Positions 16,518-25,174 of a stretch of 34,025 nucleotides of DNA are shown here, in pieces (position 1 is the first letter of the stretch; each line of letters begins with the position of its first letter). Made by a program: the position numbers and the translations under genes. The notes below the pieces were generated by a model, which saw only the letters and a program-made list of their open reading frames with translations, was not told the origin of the DNA and made no database searches. Source of the stretch: Phycisphaeraceae bacterium (GTDB lineage Bacteria; Planctomycetota; Phycisphaerae; Phycisphaerales; Zrk34); assembly GCA_028284925.1 (NCBI GenBank), contig JANQQT010000295.1:1-34025 (forward strand), read 5' to 3'.

Positions 16518-17054
16518 TTAGTTGGTCAGGTATCTGTAGTGGAGTATTGCGGCGATGGTCTTGGCGTCCTGAATTTCGCCATTTCTGATCATATTCAATG
16601 ATTCATCCATTCTTACGGTATGGACGTCGATTCGTTCGTCTTCCTGGAGTTTTTGGCCGACGTGTTTCAGGTCGGTGGCCACGAATGCGTGCATCAGTTC
16701 TGTGCTGATGCCGGGGCATGTGTAGAATCGGCAAAGTGGACGTATATCTGCAGCGATATAGCCGGTTTCTTCGGTTAGCTCCCTGGCGGCACAAACGGCG
16801 GGATCTTCCCTGTGATCGAGCGTACCGGCGGGCAGTTCCCACAATTCTTTCTCGACGGCATATCGCATGACGCGAATTAAGATGACTTCGTCCGGTGAAA
16901 GGAGAGGAAGTATGATTGTCGATCCCGGATGGATCACGATATCGCGATGTGTTTTGCCGGAGGTCGTTCCCCGAGAGGGCGTGGTTTCGAGCAGGTCAAC
17001 GTTGAATTTGAGTCCATCGTAGACGCGTTTTCTTGAGGGTATCAGGTCATTCAT
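16518..17054 (-). CDS. Nudix hydrolase, ADP-ribose pyrophosphatase type
   Basis: The 178-residue product carries a complete Nudix box, G-x5-E-x7-REL-x-EETGY, beginning at GTLDHRED. This box binds divalent metal and cleaves nucleoside diphosphates linked to another group. The N-terminal VDLLE and ELPAGTLD pattern and the overall length fit ADP-ribose pyrophosphatases (NudF-like), but the substrate cannot be fixed by eye. I prefer ATG 17054 (MNDLIPSRK); an ATG four codons upstream is also possible. It follows the nitrilase gene by 55 bases on the same strand and probably shares a transcript. Confidence 0.93.
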   Translation of the reverse strand: MNDLIPSRKRVYDGLKFNVDLLETTPSRGTTSGKTHRDIVIHPGSTIILPLLSPDEVILIRVMRYAVEKELWELPAGTLDHREDPAVCAARELTEETGYIAADIRPLCRFYTCPGISTELMHAFVATDLKHVGQKLQEDERIDVHTVRMDESLNMIRNGEIQDAKTIAAILHYRYLTN

Positions 17055-17109
17055 GTGGCGGATCATACGGGAGGGAGCGGATGCGTCAAATATCCGGTGT
17101 GGGTGATTG

Positions 17110-17925
17110 TCAGCCTTTTATACCGGCGTTCTTACCGATGTATTCGGGTCGCATGTCGTTGATGAAGGGGAGTTCGCCGCGATATTCGTCGACGGTGATG
17201 GGTGTGACATTCGCGGTAATGGCTGTTTGGTCTTCGCCGGCATCCGCGATGATCTGGCCGGAGGGCGCGATGATCATGCTTCGGCCGCAGTATTGGTATG
17301 TCGGGTCTGATCCGCAGCGGTTGACGCCAACGATGTAGCACTGGTTTTCGATCGCTCGTGCGATGAGAAGTGAGATCCAGTGATTAATGCGCGGGGCGGG
17401 CCAACTGGCAATGACGGTCATGAGCGTGGCGTTCTTGTGTGCAGCGTGTCGGAAGATCTCGGGAAATCGAAGGTCGTAGCAGATGAATGGAGCCACGGTG
17501 AACTCCGCCCAGTTAAACGTGAGGATTTGACTTCCCTGTTCGTAGTGATCGGTTTCGCTGCCCAGGGTGAAGGTGTGTATTTTTGAGTAGCGTGCGAGAG
17601 ATTGTCCTGCGGGATCGAAGATTACGGCTTCATTTTTTCCACGAGCATCTGGTAGTTCGGTTGTGACGCCGCCCATGACGGTGGCGGCGTGTCGGACCGC
17701 GAGGTCGGCGAGGAACATTTCCGAGGGGCGTTCGGTACCTTCGCAGATTCTTCGAACATTCATGCTGAAGCCTGTTGAGAACATTTCCGGAAGGATGATG
17801 AGTGCGCCCGGCTGAATCTCAACGTCTTGAAGCAAATCGCGAATCCGGTCAAAATTCGCTTGCTTATCTTCCCAATTCATATCGTATTGACAGGCGATTA
17901 TCTGGGGCACGGTTTGTGTTCTCAT
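17110..17925 (-). CDS. Carbon-nitrogen hydrolase, omega-amidase (YafV/Nit2) type
   Basis: This 271-residue nitrilase-superfamily enzyme has the full catalytic triad: Glu47 in LPEMFSTGF, Lys115 in RYSKIHTF, and Cys149 in FICYDLRFPEIFR. The phrase LPEMFSTGFSMN and the FTLGSETDHYEQG loop resemble YafV/Nit2 omega-amidases. These hydrolyse alpha-ketoglutaramate and alpha-ketosuccinamate, clearing by-products of glutamine transamination. I chose ATG 17925; a TTG at 17988 would add 21 residues that do not look conserved. No Shine-Dalgarno site is obvious at either. It is the first gene of the minus-strand block and is divergent from phoB. Confidence 0.9.
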   Translation of the reverse strand: MRTQTVPQIIACQYDMNWEDKQANFDRIRDLLQDVEIQPGALIILPEMFSTGFSMNVRRICEGTERPSEMFLADLAVRHAATVMGGVTTELPDARGKNEAVIFDPAGQSLARYSKIHTFTLGSETDHYEQGSQILTFNWAEFTVAPFICYDLRFPEIFRHAAHKNATLMTVIASWPAPRINHWISLLIARAIENQCYIVGVNRCGSDPTYQYCGRSMIIAPSGQIIADAGEDQTAITANVTPITVDEYRGELPFINDMRPEYIGKNAGIKG

Positions 17926-18035
17926 CGTTGGGGGGAATGGCAGCCTGAATTGCGAGGACAATGTATCAAAATCATTGATTATGGTCAAAAAAGAGGCTTT
18001 ATGAGTGTTTGTGGCTTATCACGGTATTGTAAGTG

Positions 18036-18143
18036 GGTTAACGCAAATCTCTAAACTACATACTTTGCTAACACAAACTAAATTTATGGTTAAGAATGGG
18101 CGAGTAAAATTGCATGAAAGGTTAAAATTAGATTAAAGAATGG
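18036..18143 (+). promoter_or_regulatory. Cluster of TTAA/CTAA repeats upstream of the phoB-like gene
   Basis: Between the divergent nitrilase and regulator genes an AT-rich stretch repeats TTAAC- or CTAAAC-like hexamers (about 18038, 18051, 18068) and a near-duplicate GGTTAAGAATGG / GATTAAAGAATGG (18088-18099 and 18131-18143). Direct repeats of this sort are typical of PhoB/PhoP boxes, so autoregulation is possible. I could not assign clear -35 and -10 boxes. Confidence 0.3.
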
Positions 18144-18192
18144 TATGCGATTTTTGCCACTTTGAAGGCGTCTAAACAAGGATTAAGTCACG

Positions 18193-18930
18193 ATGAATGC
18201 GACGAAAAAGGCGAAACCGAAAGCCCCGGACCAGGATGTGAAAGCTCGATTACTTGTTGTGGAAGATGAGCAGGATCTTCAGGATTTGCTTCGATACAAC
18301 CTGACACGGGAGGGCTTTGGTGTGACGTGTACGGATCGGGGGGAGCAGGCGATCAGGATCGTGAATGACCGGCAGCCCGACCTGATTGTGCTGGATTTGA
18401 TGCTGCCGGGGATGGACGGTTTGGAGGTCTGTCGTGCATTAAAGTCGGATAAGGGGACAGCCCATATACCCGTCGTGATGCTGACGGCCAAGGGTGAGGA
18501 ATCCGACGTGGTGATCGGTCTTGAGATGGGGGCGGATGACTATATTACCAAGCCCTTCAGTCCGCGTGTGTTGGTCGCGAGGTTGAAAGCGGTGTTGCGT
18601 CGCAATGCGGGGAATGGTACTTCTGAGGATGATCAGGAACAGATTCACCACGAACGTATTCAAATCATCCCGGACCGACATGAGGTGCGCGTTGATGGTA
18701 ATAAGGCTGACCTGACGGCTACGGAATTCAAGCTGCTGCATATGATGGCACGTCGTCCGGGTCGTGTGTTTACGCGTCAACAGATTATTGACGCGTTGCA
18801 CGGCGGGATGGCTGCGGTGACGGATCGGTCGGTTGATGTTCAGGTTTTGTCATTGCGTCGCAAGCTGGGTGAGGCATCGGATGTAGTGCAGACGGTTCGA
18901 GGTGTTGGATATCGGTATGAGGATGGATAA
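18193..18930 (+). CDS. phoB: OmpR/PhoB-family response regulator
   Basis: The 245-residue regulator has a receiver domain (about 19-135) with acidic Glu24/Asp25, phosphoacceptor Asp68 in LIVLDLMLPGMDG, the conserved Thr in MLTAKG, and Lys in YITKPF. A winged-helix DNA-binding domain follows (about 150-243: ATEFKLLHMMARRPGRVFTRQQI and VQTVRGVGYRYE). This is the PhoB pattern, usually controlling the phosphate-starvation response. The kinase gene follows 60 bases later in the same direction. The first 18 residues are a basic extension. The phosphate role is inferred from type; no pst or phoU gene is in the window. Confidence 0.9.
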   Translation: MNATKKAKPKAPDQDVKARLLVVEDEQDLQDLLRYNLTREGFGVTCTDRGEQAIRIVNDRQPDLIVLDLMLPGMDGLEVCRALKSDKGTAHIPVVMLTAKGEESDVVIGLEMGADDYITKPFSPRVLVARLKAVLRRNAGNGTSEDDQEQIHHERIQIIPDRHEVRVDGNKADLTATEFKLLHMMARRPGRVFTRQQIIDALHGGMAAVTDRSVDVQVLSLRRKLGEASDVVQTVRGVGYRYEDG

Positions 18931-18990
18931 GTTTGCCTCAGACGATTTGATCTGGGCTGGAAATCAGGTGCGGGTGTTGAATGGCGATGT

Positions 18991-20352
18991 GTGGATATGG
19001 CGGATCCCGGAATTGAACGTGAACGATCGTCAGAGCTATCGGCTGAGGATCGTGAGGGTGGGTGGAGTTGGCCCATGCGTTTGATGGGGGTTATTGCATT
19101 CGTGGTTATGCTGCTGACCTTTGGAAGTGCGTTGGGGGCCGGCGGTTTGGAAGGGGATGGAAGCCGGGGTGGTTACTGGTACATTCTGGACGTAGCGTTG
19201 TTATTGGGAATGGGTGTGTGTTTGTGGGCGTTATGGCGTGTTCGTCGGGCCGTGCGTCGTGTTGAGCGAGAACGTGACCTGACGATTGACTCGTTGATGA
19301 CGCGTCATAACGAGCTTGAAGCGACGTTGAGCAGTATGGTGGAGGCGGTGTTGGCTGTGGACGGGCATCAACGCATTATCAGTTTGAATGCTGCTGCGGC
19401 GCGATTGCTGGACGTTCAGCCTTCGGAGGTCATCAGTCAGAATATTCGGGACGTGATTAAGAATGACCAGCTGAGGGCGTTTATTGCCGGGACGTTGCGT
19501 GTGGGAGAAGCTGTTCAGGCTGAGCTTGATTTATCGAAGAACGGTAGCGGAAAGGAAGCGACGGAGAAGAATAATTATGTGGTTCAGGGAGCGGTCCTGA
19601 GTGATGCAACGGGTGGGAGGATTGGTTCGCTGATCGTGTTGCACGATGTGACGCGACTGAGGCAGTTGGAAACCGTGAGACGGGATTTTGTGTCCAATGC
19701 ATCGCATGAGATTAAGACGCCGGTGACGGCGATCAAGGCGGCGGCGGAGACGATGAAGGAGTCGGGTGATGATCCGGAAGCCGTGGATCAGTTTCTGCCG
19801 ATGATCTTGCGTCAGGCGGATCGACTTAGCGCGATTGTGGAAGATTTGTTGACGTTGGCCAGGTTGGAACGTGAAGAACCGGGCGAGACGCTTGAGGTTG
19901 CCCGGGAATCGATTGCCGAGATTTTGCGTGTGGCGGTAGAAACCTGTCAGACGAATGCGGACGAGCGGGAAATGACGATCGAGATAGAGTGCGACGCAGG
20001 AATTGAGGCTGATTTGAATGCGGCGTTGATTGAGCAGGCCCTGGTCAATCTGTTGAACAACGCGGTCAAGTATTCGGATGCGGGTAAGACGATCAGGATA
20101 TCGGCGGAGAAGCGTGGGAATTGGCTGGTGCTGGCGGTTACAGACGAGGGTCACGGGATCATGTCGGAGCATTTGCCTCGTATTTTCGAGAGGTTTTATC
20201 GTACGGACAAGGCGCGTAGCCGCGAGATGGGCGGGACGGGTTTGGGTTTGGCGATTGTCAAGCACATTGCCAACGTGCATGGCGGACGTGTATCGGTGGA
20301 TTCGAAGGTCGGGGAAGGAAGTACGTTCCGGATGTATGTGCCTGCGGGGTGA
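18991..20352 (+). CDS. phoR: PhoR-type sensor histidine kinase
   Basis: The 453-residue kinase has two membrane helices (about 31-48 and 64-82) around a short periplasmic loop. Next come a PAS domain (about 107-220), a HisKA domain with the phosphorylated His239 (VSNASHEIKTPVTAIK), and a HATPase domain (N-box around Asn357, DEGHGI, GGTGLGLAIVKHI). The small periplasmic loop and central PAS fit PhoR, which senses through the phosphate transporter rather than by its own sensor domain. I give the GTG at 18991. ATG 18997 and ATG 19075 are alternatives, and the last has the best ribosome site (GGTGGAG, 9 bases upstream), which would remove 28 polar residues. It ends 18 bases before a convergent protease gene. 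Confidence 0.9.
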   Translation: MDMADPGIERERSSELSAEDREGGWSWPMRLMGVIAFVVMLLTFGSALGAGGLEGDGSRGGYWYILDVALLLGMGVCLWALWRVRRAVRRVERERDLTIDSLMTRHNELEATLSSMVEAVLAVDGHQRIISLNAAAARLLDVQPSEVISQNIRDVIKNDQLRAFIAGTLRVGEAVQAELDLSKNGSGKEATEKNNYVVQGAVLSDATGGRIGSLIVLHDVTRLRQLETVRRDFVSNASHEIKTPVTAIKAAAETMKESGDDPEAVDQFLPMILRQADRLSAIVEDLLTLARLEREEPGETLEVARESIAEILRVAVETCQTNADEREMTIEIECDAGIEADLNAALIEQALVNLLNNAVKYSDAGKTIRISAEKRGNWLVLAVTDEGHGIMSEHLPRIFERFYRTDKARSREMGGTGLGLAIVKHIANVHGGRVSVDSKVGEGSTFRMYVPAG

Positions 20353-20370
20353 GTCGAAGATTTGCAGGGG

Positions 20371-21351
20371 TCATTTGCTCGAGTCGAGTGTTAGCGTGAC
20401 CTTTATTGGTTTTGGCTTGTCGGGTTTAAGAACGAGTAGTTTAAGAGTGTCGCCTGGTTTCTTTCCGACCAGGATTTGAATGGCCTCTCGCCTGTAGCGG
20501 ATCGGTTTGTCATCCATGGCGATGATGACTGATTCTGCGGTGAGGCCGGCTCTTTTGGCTGGACCGTTTGGTTCGATGGGCAGGGTGATCAGTCCCTGAG
20601 TTTTTGGCGGGAATCGTTTGACGAAGCCGGATTTCTGCGACCAGAGTTCTTCGAAGCCGCAGCCGATCGTTGGCGCGGGTGGTGACGTTTTGGTTTGGAT
20701 CAGATTGGCGATAGCCGATGGGGGAGCGATCATGGCGAGTCCGCCGCCCCTGTTGTTCTTTGCGGTAATGAAACCGGACTGATTGCCGACCACATTGCCC
20801 GTTTGATCGACCCACGGGCCTCCGGATGCGCCGGGAGGCGCGGGGGAGTTGATGTGATAGATGCGGATCATTTGCTTGTGCGAAGGGTAGTAGCCGTAGG
20901 TGAGGGTGTTGTTGGCGACTGTTCCCGCGAAGGTGAGATTGTGGTAGTACATGGCTGTTCCGTGCAGGGTGACGGGACTCCCCGGCGTTGGGATGTATTT
21001 GGCGACGGTGAGCGCAGCGGGTGGTGTGATGTTGGTCTTGAGAAGAGCGAGATCGTGGAGCCGGTCAATTGCAATGATCTTTGCATCATGTCGGTTGCCT
21101 TTATGGGTGACGATTTCGATGTGGCTATTCGTTTTGTCCCAAACGGCGTGTCCTGCGGTGATGATGTGTCCCTGTTGGTCGGCGAACCATCCGGAACCTT
21201 CGAGGTGGCCATCGATGAGGATTTCGACGGAGGCGGCTCTGATTTGTTGGAGCGGGTTGGTGTTGGTGGATTTGGCGGGTAGCGGGGAGATTGAGGTAAG
21301 GGCCGCGAAGATGATGATGGACGAAAGCGTGAGGAAACTGCGTAAGTTCAT
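20371..21351 (-). CDS. Exported trypsin-like serine protease with C-terminal PDZ domain (HtrA-like)
   Basis: The 326-residue protein has a signal peptide (hydrophobic about 6-22, likely cleaved after PAKS). The protease domain has the triad His68 (ITAGHAVWD), Asp100 (LHDLALLK) and Ser176 (PPGASGGPW). A PDZ domain at about 245-322 (GPAKRAGLTAESVIIAMDDKP) would bind C-termini or misfolded chains. The layout is that of a short DegS-like HtrA, but the signal sequence looks cleavable, so the protein may be free in the periplasm. GGAGA lies just before ATG 21351. The gene is divergent from the beta-propeller gene. A quality-control role is inferred. Confidence 0.92.
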   Translation of the reverse strand: MNLRSFLTLSSIIIFAALTSISPLPAKSTNTNPLQQIRAASVEILIDGHLEGSGWFADQQGHIITAGHAVWDKTNSHIEIVTHKGNRHDAKIIAIDRLHDLALLKTNITPPAALTVAKYIPTPGSPVTLHGTAMYYHNLTFAGTVANNTLTYGYYPSHKQMIRIYHINSPAPPGASGGPWVDQTGNVVGNQSGFITAKNNRGGGLAMIAPPSAIANLIQTKTSPPAPTIGCGFEELWSQKSGFVKRFPPKTQGLITLPIEPNGPAKRAGLTAESVIIAMDDKPIRYRREAIQILVGKKPGDTLKLLVLKPDKPKPIKVTLTLDSSK

Positions 21352-21416
21352 GATTTTCTCCGTTTTTTGTATGGAGAGAGGACAATTAAAAATTACGACT
21401 TGTTACGTAAAAGTGC

Positions 21417-21445
21417 TTGCATGTCACATTTTGTGTCTGTATGAT
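21417..21445 (+). promoter_or_regulatory. Promoter of the beta-propeller gene
   Basis: TTGCAT (21417-21422) and TATGAT (21440-21445) are separated by exactly 17 bases, a near-consensus sigma70-type pair. The ATG at 21492 lies about 46 bases downstream, preceded by a GGAGG ribosome site. Confidence 0.6.
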
Positions 21446-21491
21446 AGGTCGCATCGGTAAGGAAGAGTTAGAGATTTCTTTGGAGGTTGAC

Positions 21492-23843
21492 ATGAAGCGT
21501 TTTGGGCGACGAAACAGGCGAGGCAGGCCGGGGCGGCGAATTCATCATCGATATTGTGGAGAAGGAATTGTGGATGGGGGACGTCTGGAGATTTTGGAGA
21601 AACGTGAGTTATTGTCTGCTGATTTTATGCATCGGCCCAGCCTGGAGCTGGCGATGGCGACGACGCGCGATCTGGTTTCGGATGTCAATGTCGCCTTGAG
21701 TGAGGGGGTGAATGAGGTCGGATCGGGCACATTGATTCAGATTGGCTCTTTGGAGGAATTGAAGGCGAGATATATCGAGGCCGCGGTGAGTTTTAATTCG
21801 CACCTGTTTGGACAGACGGCCTATGAGTGGGGGCCGTGGCCGATATGGTTAGAGGATGGATTGTTTTTAGGCGCGCCGCGATTTGGTTTTGCGACGACTT
21901 CGGATGCGACGCACTCTGAGACGAATAATCAGGTGGCGGGTGTGGATGAGGCCGATCTGATGGAGACGAACGGGGAGGAGTTGTTTATGTTGAGTGGGGA
22001 GGAGATTCATATTATTGACGTGACGACGCCAGATGCGTTGAAGGAGCTTTCATCGATTGAGGTTGAAAATGCGCAGTCGATGCATCTGGTGGATGATCGA
22101 TTGGTGGTGATTTCGCAGGCCTATCATCATTATGCGATTCCTTTTGGTTGGGGGCATTGGCAACCGGATGAGAGTACGATGAGTGCCGTTACGGCATCGA
22201 TTTACGATGTTTCGGACGGTGCGGACCCTCAGTTGTTGCAGGAAGTGTCCGTTGAGGGGTATGTGACGACGACGCGGGTGGTAGATGGGCAATTGCATCT
22301 GGTGGTGAACCGGTCGTTTGAGTTTCCCAAGCCACGGGTGGAGGAAGGGGTTGGCATAGGAGACGGAGATGAGGATGGGGATAACGGCGAAGTTACATTG
22401 GACGACGAGTTAATCGATTTTGATCCGGGACTGATATTCAGGACCGCGCCCTTTATTCCGTGGAAACCTGACCCGATTGGGGTGTATGAGTCGGAGGCGG
22501 ATTACCGCAAATGGCTTGACAAGACTTTCTTCAATGACCTGATACCGACCTATGAGGCGACGGTTTATTCAGATGCGGGTGAAGTGGCGGATGAGATGAG
22601 TGGGTATCTGGTGACTGCGGGGAGTTATATTGCGGATGAGCCGGAGCAGGAATTTGCGCATTATGCGACTTCGTTCCTGACGATTGATGTCGGGGAGGCG
22701 GGGATGGATCAATCGGATGCGGATGAGAATGTTATCGTGTCGCCGTCGCTTTTGGGCGTGACGGGTGAGATTTATGTGTCGGCGGATCATCTTTATATCG
22801 CACAAACGCGATGGGACTTTTCCGGCGAATCGGTACATACGCGTTTGTACCAGTTTGCGATCAGCGTGGATGGGATTGAATTGGCAGCGACAGGGTCGGT
22901 AGGGGGCGTGGTGCAGGATCGATTTGCAATGAGTGAGGATGGCGGGTACTTGCGTGTGGTGACGGCGGATTGGCGATGGCGAAGCAATGATGGGAGCAAT
23001 CTGTACATTTTGCAGAGGAATGGAATGGATTTGGAGGTGGTAGGGGAGCTGACGGATATTGCTCCTGGTGAGCGATTGTTCAGCACGACGTTTGCGGGGG
23101 ACATGGCCTATGTCGTGACTTTCCTGCAGATTGATCCGTTCTTTACGATTGACATGTCAGATCCGACGAATCCTGTGATAAGGGGCGAGTTGGAGATTCC
23201 GGGTGTTTCGACTTATTTGCAGGTGTTGGATGAAAACCATGTGGTCGGGTTTGGCCGAGGCGCGGCATGGCGATCGGCGAAGATGACGCTTTTTGATGTG
23301 ACCGATCCTGATAATCCGGTGGATGAAGCCACTGCGAACTTGCCGGATGGATCATTCCTGGGTGATTCGCATGAATTGGCGTATTACCCCGAGGCGGGTG
23401 TGATCGCATTCCTTGTGCGAGGTGATGATTACCGTTCGCCCAATGAGTTGGCGGTGTATCGGGTTGACTTTGAGAGCGGATTTGAACTTCTCGGTCAAAT
23501 TGAACATGATGGCTGGATGCAGCGAAGCGTCAGGGTTGGCGATACCTTGTTTGCGATCAGTACGGAGACCGTGACCTCGCATCCGATTTTGGACCCCGGC
23601 ACGACGTTGGATTTGCTGTATGTCGGTGACGAGGTCACTCTTCCGGTGGAACCCCCGGATGATCCCAATATTGTCCCAATCGATCCGATTGTCTTTGCGA
23701 TTGCAAACGCCGAGGTTTTGGCGAGTGACGAAGACCCTGAGGCGGATGAGGATGAAGAGGGGACTGAGGTTAATCGAGTCAATGACGATTCGGATGTCGA
23801 GGATATTTTGGAAATTGCAGGGGCGGTGGAGGTGTGGGATTAA
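21492..23843 (+). CDS. Exported beta-propeller protein with a LEPR-XLL-like N-terminus
   Basis: The 783-residue protein starts at ATG 21492 behind GGAGG; an upstream TTG frame (21417) overlaps the promoter and is rejected. The N-terminus is arginine-rich (residues 1-20) and then reads RLEILEKRELLSADF (31-45), a variant of the LEPR-XLL motif of planctomycete exported proteins. The rest matches the secreted beta-propeller domain family once called DUF2057-like/Beta_propel: NNQVAGVDEADLMETNGEELFMLSGEEIHIIDV, then repeated blades with DVTDPDNPV and DMSDPTNPV. The C-terminus is strongly acidic (DEDPEADEDEEGTE). It is likely on the cell surface or in the periplasm. The ligand is unknown. The family name is from memory; the fold call is firmer than the name. 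Confidence 0.82.
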   Translation: MKRFGRRNRRGRPGRRIHHRYCGEGIVDGGRLEILEKRELLSADFMHRPSLELAMATTRDLVSDVNVALSEGVNEVGSGTLIQIGSLEELKARYIEAAVSFNSHLFGQTAYEWGPWPIWLEDGLFLGAPRFGFATTSDATHSETNNQVAGVDEADLMETNGEELFMLSGEEIHIIDVTTPDALKELSSIEVENAQSMHLVDDRLVVISQAYHHYAIPFGWGHWQPDESTMSAVTASIYDVSDGADPQLLQEVSVEGYVTTTRVVDGQLHLVVNRSFEFPKPRVEEGVGIGDGDEDGDNGEVTLDDELIDFDPGLIFRTAPFIPWKPDPIGVYESEADYRKWLDKTFFNDLIPTYEATVYSDAGEVADEMSGYLVTAGSYIADEPEQEFAHYATSFLTIDVGEAGMDQSDADENVIVSPSLLGVTGEIYVSADHLYIAQTRWDFSGESVHTRLYQFAISVDGIELAATGSVGGVVQDRFAMSEDGGYLRVVTADWRWRSNDGSNLYILQRNGMDLEVVGELTDIAPGERLFSTTFAGDMAYVVTFLQIDPFFTIDMSDPTNPVIRGELEIPGVSTYLQVLDENHVVGFGRGAAWRSAKMTLFDVTDPDNPVDEATANLPDGSFLGDSHELAYYPEAGVIAFLVRGDDYRSPNELAVYRVDFESGFELLGQIEHDGWMQRSVRVGDTLFAISTETVTSHPILDPGTTLDLLYVGDEVTLPVEPPDDPNIVPIDPIVFAIANAEVLASDEDPEADEDEEGTEVNRVNDDSDVEDILEIAGAVEVWD

Positions 23844-23894
23844 GGGTGAAGCGGGGTGTTGGGGCGGAGCGGAGGAACGGGGGATGTGTTGAAG

Positions 23895-25154
23895 TTAGTT
23901 GGGAGGATCACTGTTTGCAGAGGAATTGTGTTCTGCTGCGCGCAGGGGGATGCAGATGATTGCGGAGAGGAGGACAAGGATGAGTGAGGTAATGATGCAG
24001 GCGATCAGGCCCGATTTACCCTGTTGATAGATTTGAAAGACGGCTCCTGAGAGGACGGTTCCTGCAAGTCTTCCGGCGGCGTTGGCCATGTAATAGAATC
24101 CGACGTTGAGTGCGACCGTATCGGCGTCTGCGTAGCGAATGATGAGGTAGCTATGGATGGCACTGTTGGTGGCAAAGATGAATGCGAACAGGGTAAGGCC
24201 GATGATAAGGGTGGGGGTTGGAGGCAGGTCGAGGTATAGAGCTGTTGCGATAGCGGCGAGGGGGAGAACGAGGATGGTGTTCCAGAGTATTAGTCGACCG
24301 GCGTCAGGCGGTGGCTTGTGTTTTGAGGCATCGGTGTGATTGTTGCCGCCAACGTATTTGGGCGCCACGGCCTGGATGATGCCGTAGCCGATGATCCAAA
24401 TGGCGAGGAACCCGCCGACGGCCCAGAAGTCCCATCCGAGTGTCACTTTGAGGAAAATTGGCAGGGCGATGACGAACCAAGCATCACGTGATGCGAACAG
24501 GAAGAACCTGGCGGCGGAAAGCCAACGAACCGCGCTGGACGTCTTGAAGACATCAAGGATGGAGGACTTGGTCTTGGATTTTCCGGGAGCTTTGGGGAGA
24601 AGTATGTATGAAGTGATCAGTGCGATAGCCAGGCCAATTGCCATGGCAAGGCAGGCATGCTGGAAGCCGAACACTGTCAGCAGAAGTGCGCCGACGAAGA
24701 ATCCGAGTCCCTTGAGCGTGTTCTTGGAACCTGTAAGGATGGCGACCCACTTCATCAGTCCGTGTTGGTCATCTGGAGAGATCACGAGTTTGATGTAACT
24801 CTTGCTGCTCATCTTGGTGAGGTCTTTGGCGATGCCCGAAAGACCCTGAGCGATCATGACGTATATCACTGTGAGATATGCATCCGGTACGTTGAGCATG
24901 GAGCAGGCGGTAATCTGAAGAGCGAGACCCCAGAATAGTGTGGCTTTCAGGCCGAAGCGTGCGCCAATCCAGCCACCGACGGCGTTGGTGACGATTCCAA
25001 AGACTTCGTAAAAGATGAATAGTGATGCGATTTCAAGTGGGGTATAGCCGCGCCCGTTCAGGTACAGGAGCACCAGCATACGGAGGGCGCCATCGGTGAT
25101 GGTGAATACCCAGTAGGTGAGCGTGATGATGGTGTAATCGCGAATATTCTGCAT
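23895..25154 (-). CDS. arsJ: ArsJ, exporter of 1-arseno-3-phosphoglycerate (MFS)
   Basis: The 419-residue protein has about 12 membrane helices and is a major facilitator. The N-terminal YTIITLTYWVFTITDGALRMLVLLYL and GIAKDLTKMSSKSYIK stretches are those I know from ArsJ. The neighbouring genes, a GAPDH of the arsenate type and ArsR, confirm it. ArsJ exports 1-arseno-3-phosphoglycerate, which falls apart outside to arsenate, so the cell is detoxified without reducing arsenate first. It starts 20 bases after the GAPDH stop, as the third gene of the operon; no strong ribosome site is seen. It ends 51 bases before the convergent beta-propeller gene. Confidence 0.92.
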   Translation of the reverse strand: MQNIRDYTIITLTYWVFTITDGALRMLVLLYLNGRGYTPLEIASLFIFYEVFGIVTNAVGGWIGARFGLKATLFWGLALQITACSMLNVPDAYLTVIYVMIAQGLSGIAKDLTKMSSKSYIKLVISPDDQHGLMKWVAILTGSKNTLKGLGFFVGALLLTVFGFQHACLAMAIGLAIALITSYILLPKAPGKSKTKSSILDVFKTSSAVRWLSAARFFLFASRDAWFVIALPIFLKVTLGWDFWAVGGFLAIWIIGYGIIQAVAPKYVGGNNHTDASKHKPPPDAGRLILWNTILVLPLAAIATALYLDLPPTPTLIIGLTLFAFIFATNSAIHSYLIIRYADADTVALNVGFYYMANAAGRLAGTVLSGAVFQIYQQGKSGLIACIITSLILVLLSAIICIPLRAAEHNSSANSDPPN

Positions 25155-25174
25155 TGAAATTCAGAAACAGATTT

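Noticed and set aside
19531..20280. A 249-residue minus-strand frame inside the kinase gene
   Set aside because: It is the mirror of a well-conserved histidine kinase; its Arg/His/Gln-rich composition is typical of antisense frames.
20695..21282. A 195-residue plus-strand frame inside the protease gene
   Set aside because: It is antisense to an intact HtrA-like protease with all triad residues.
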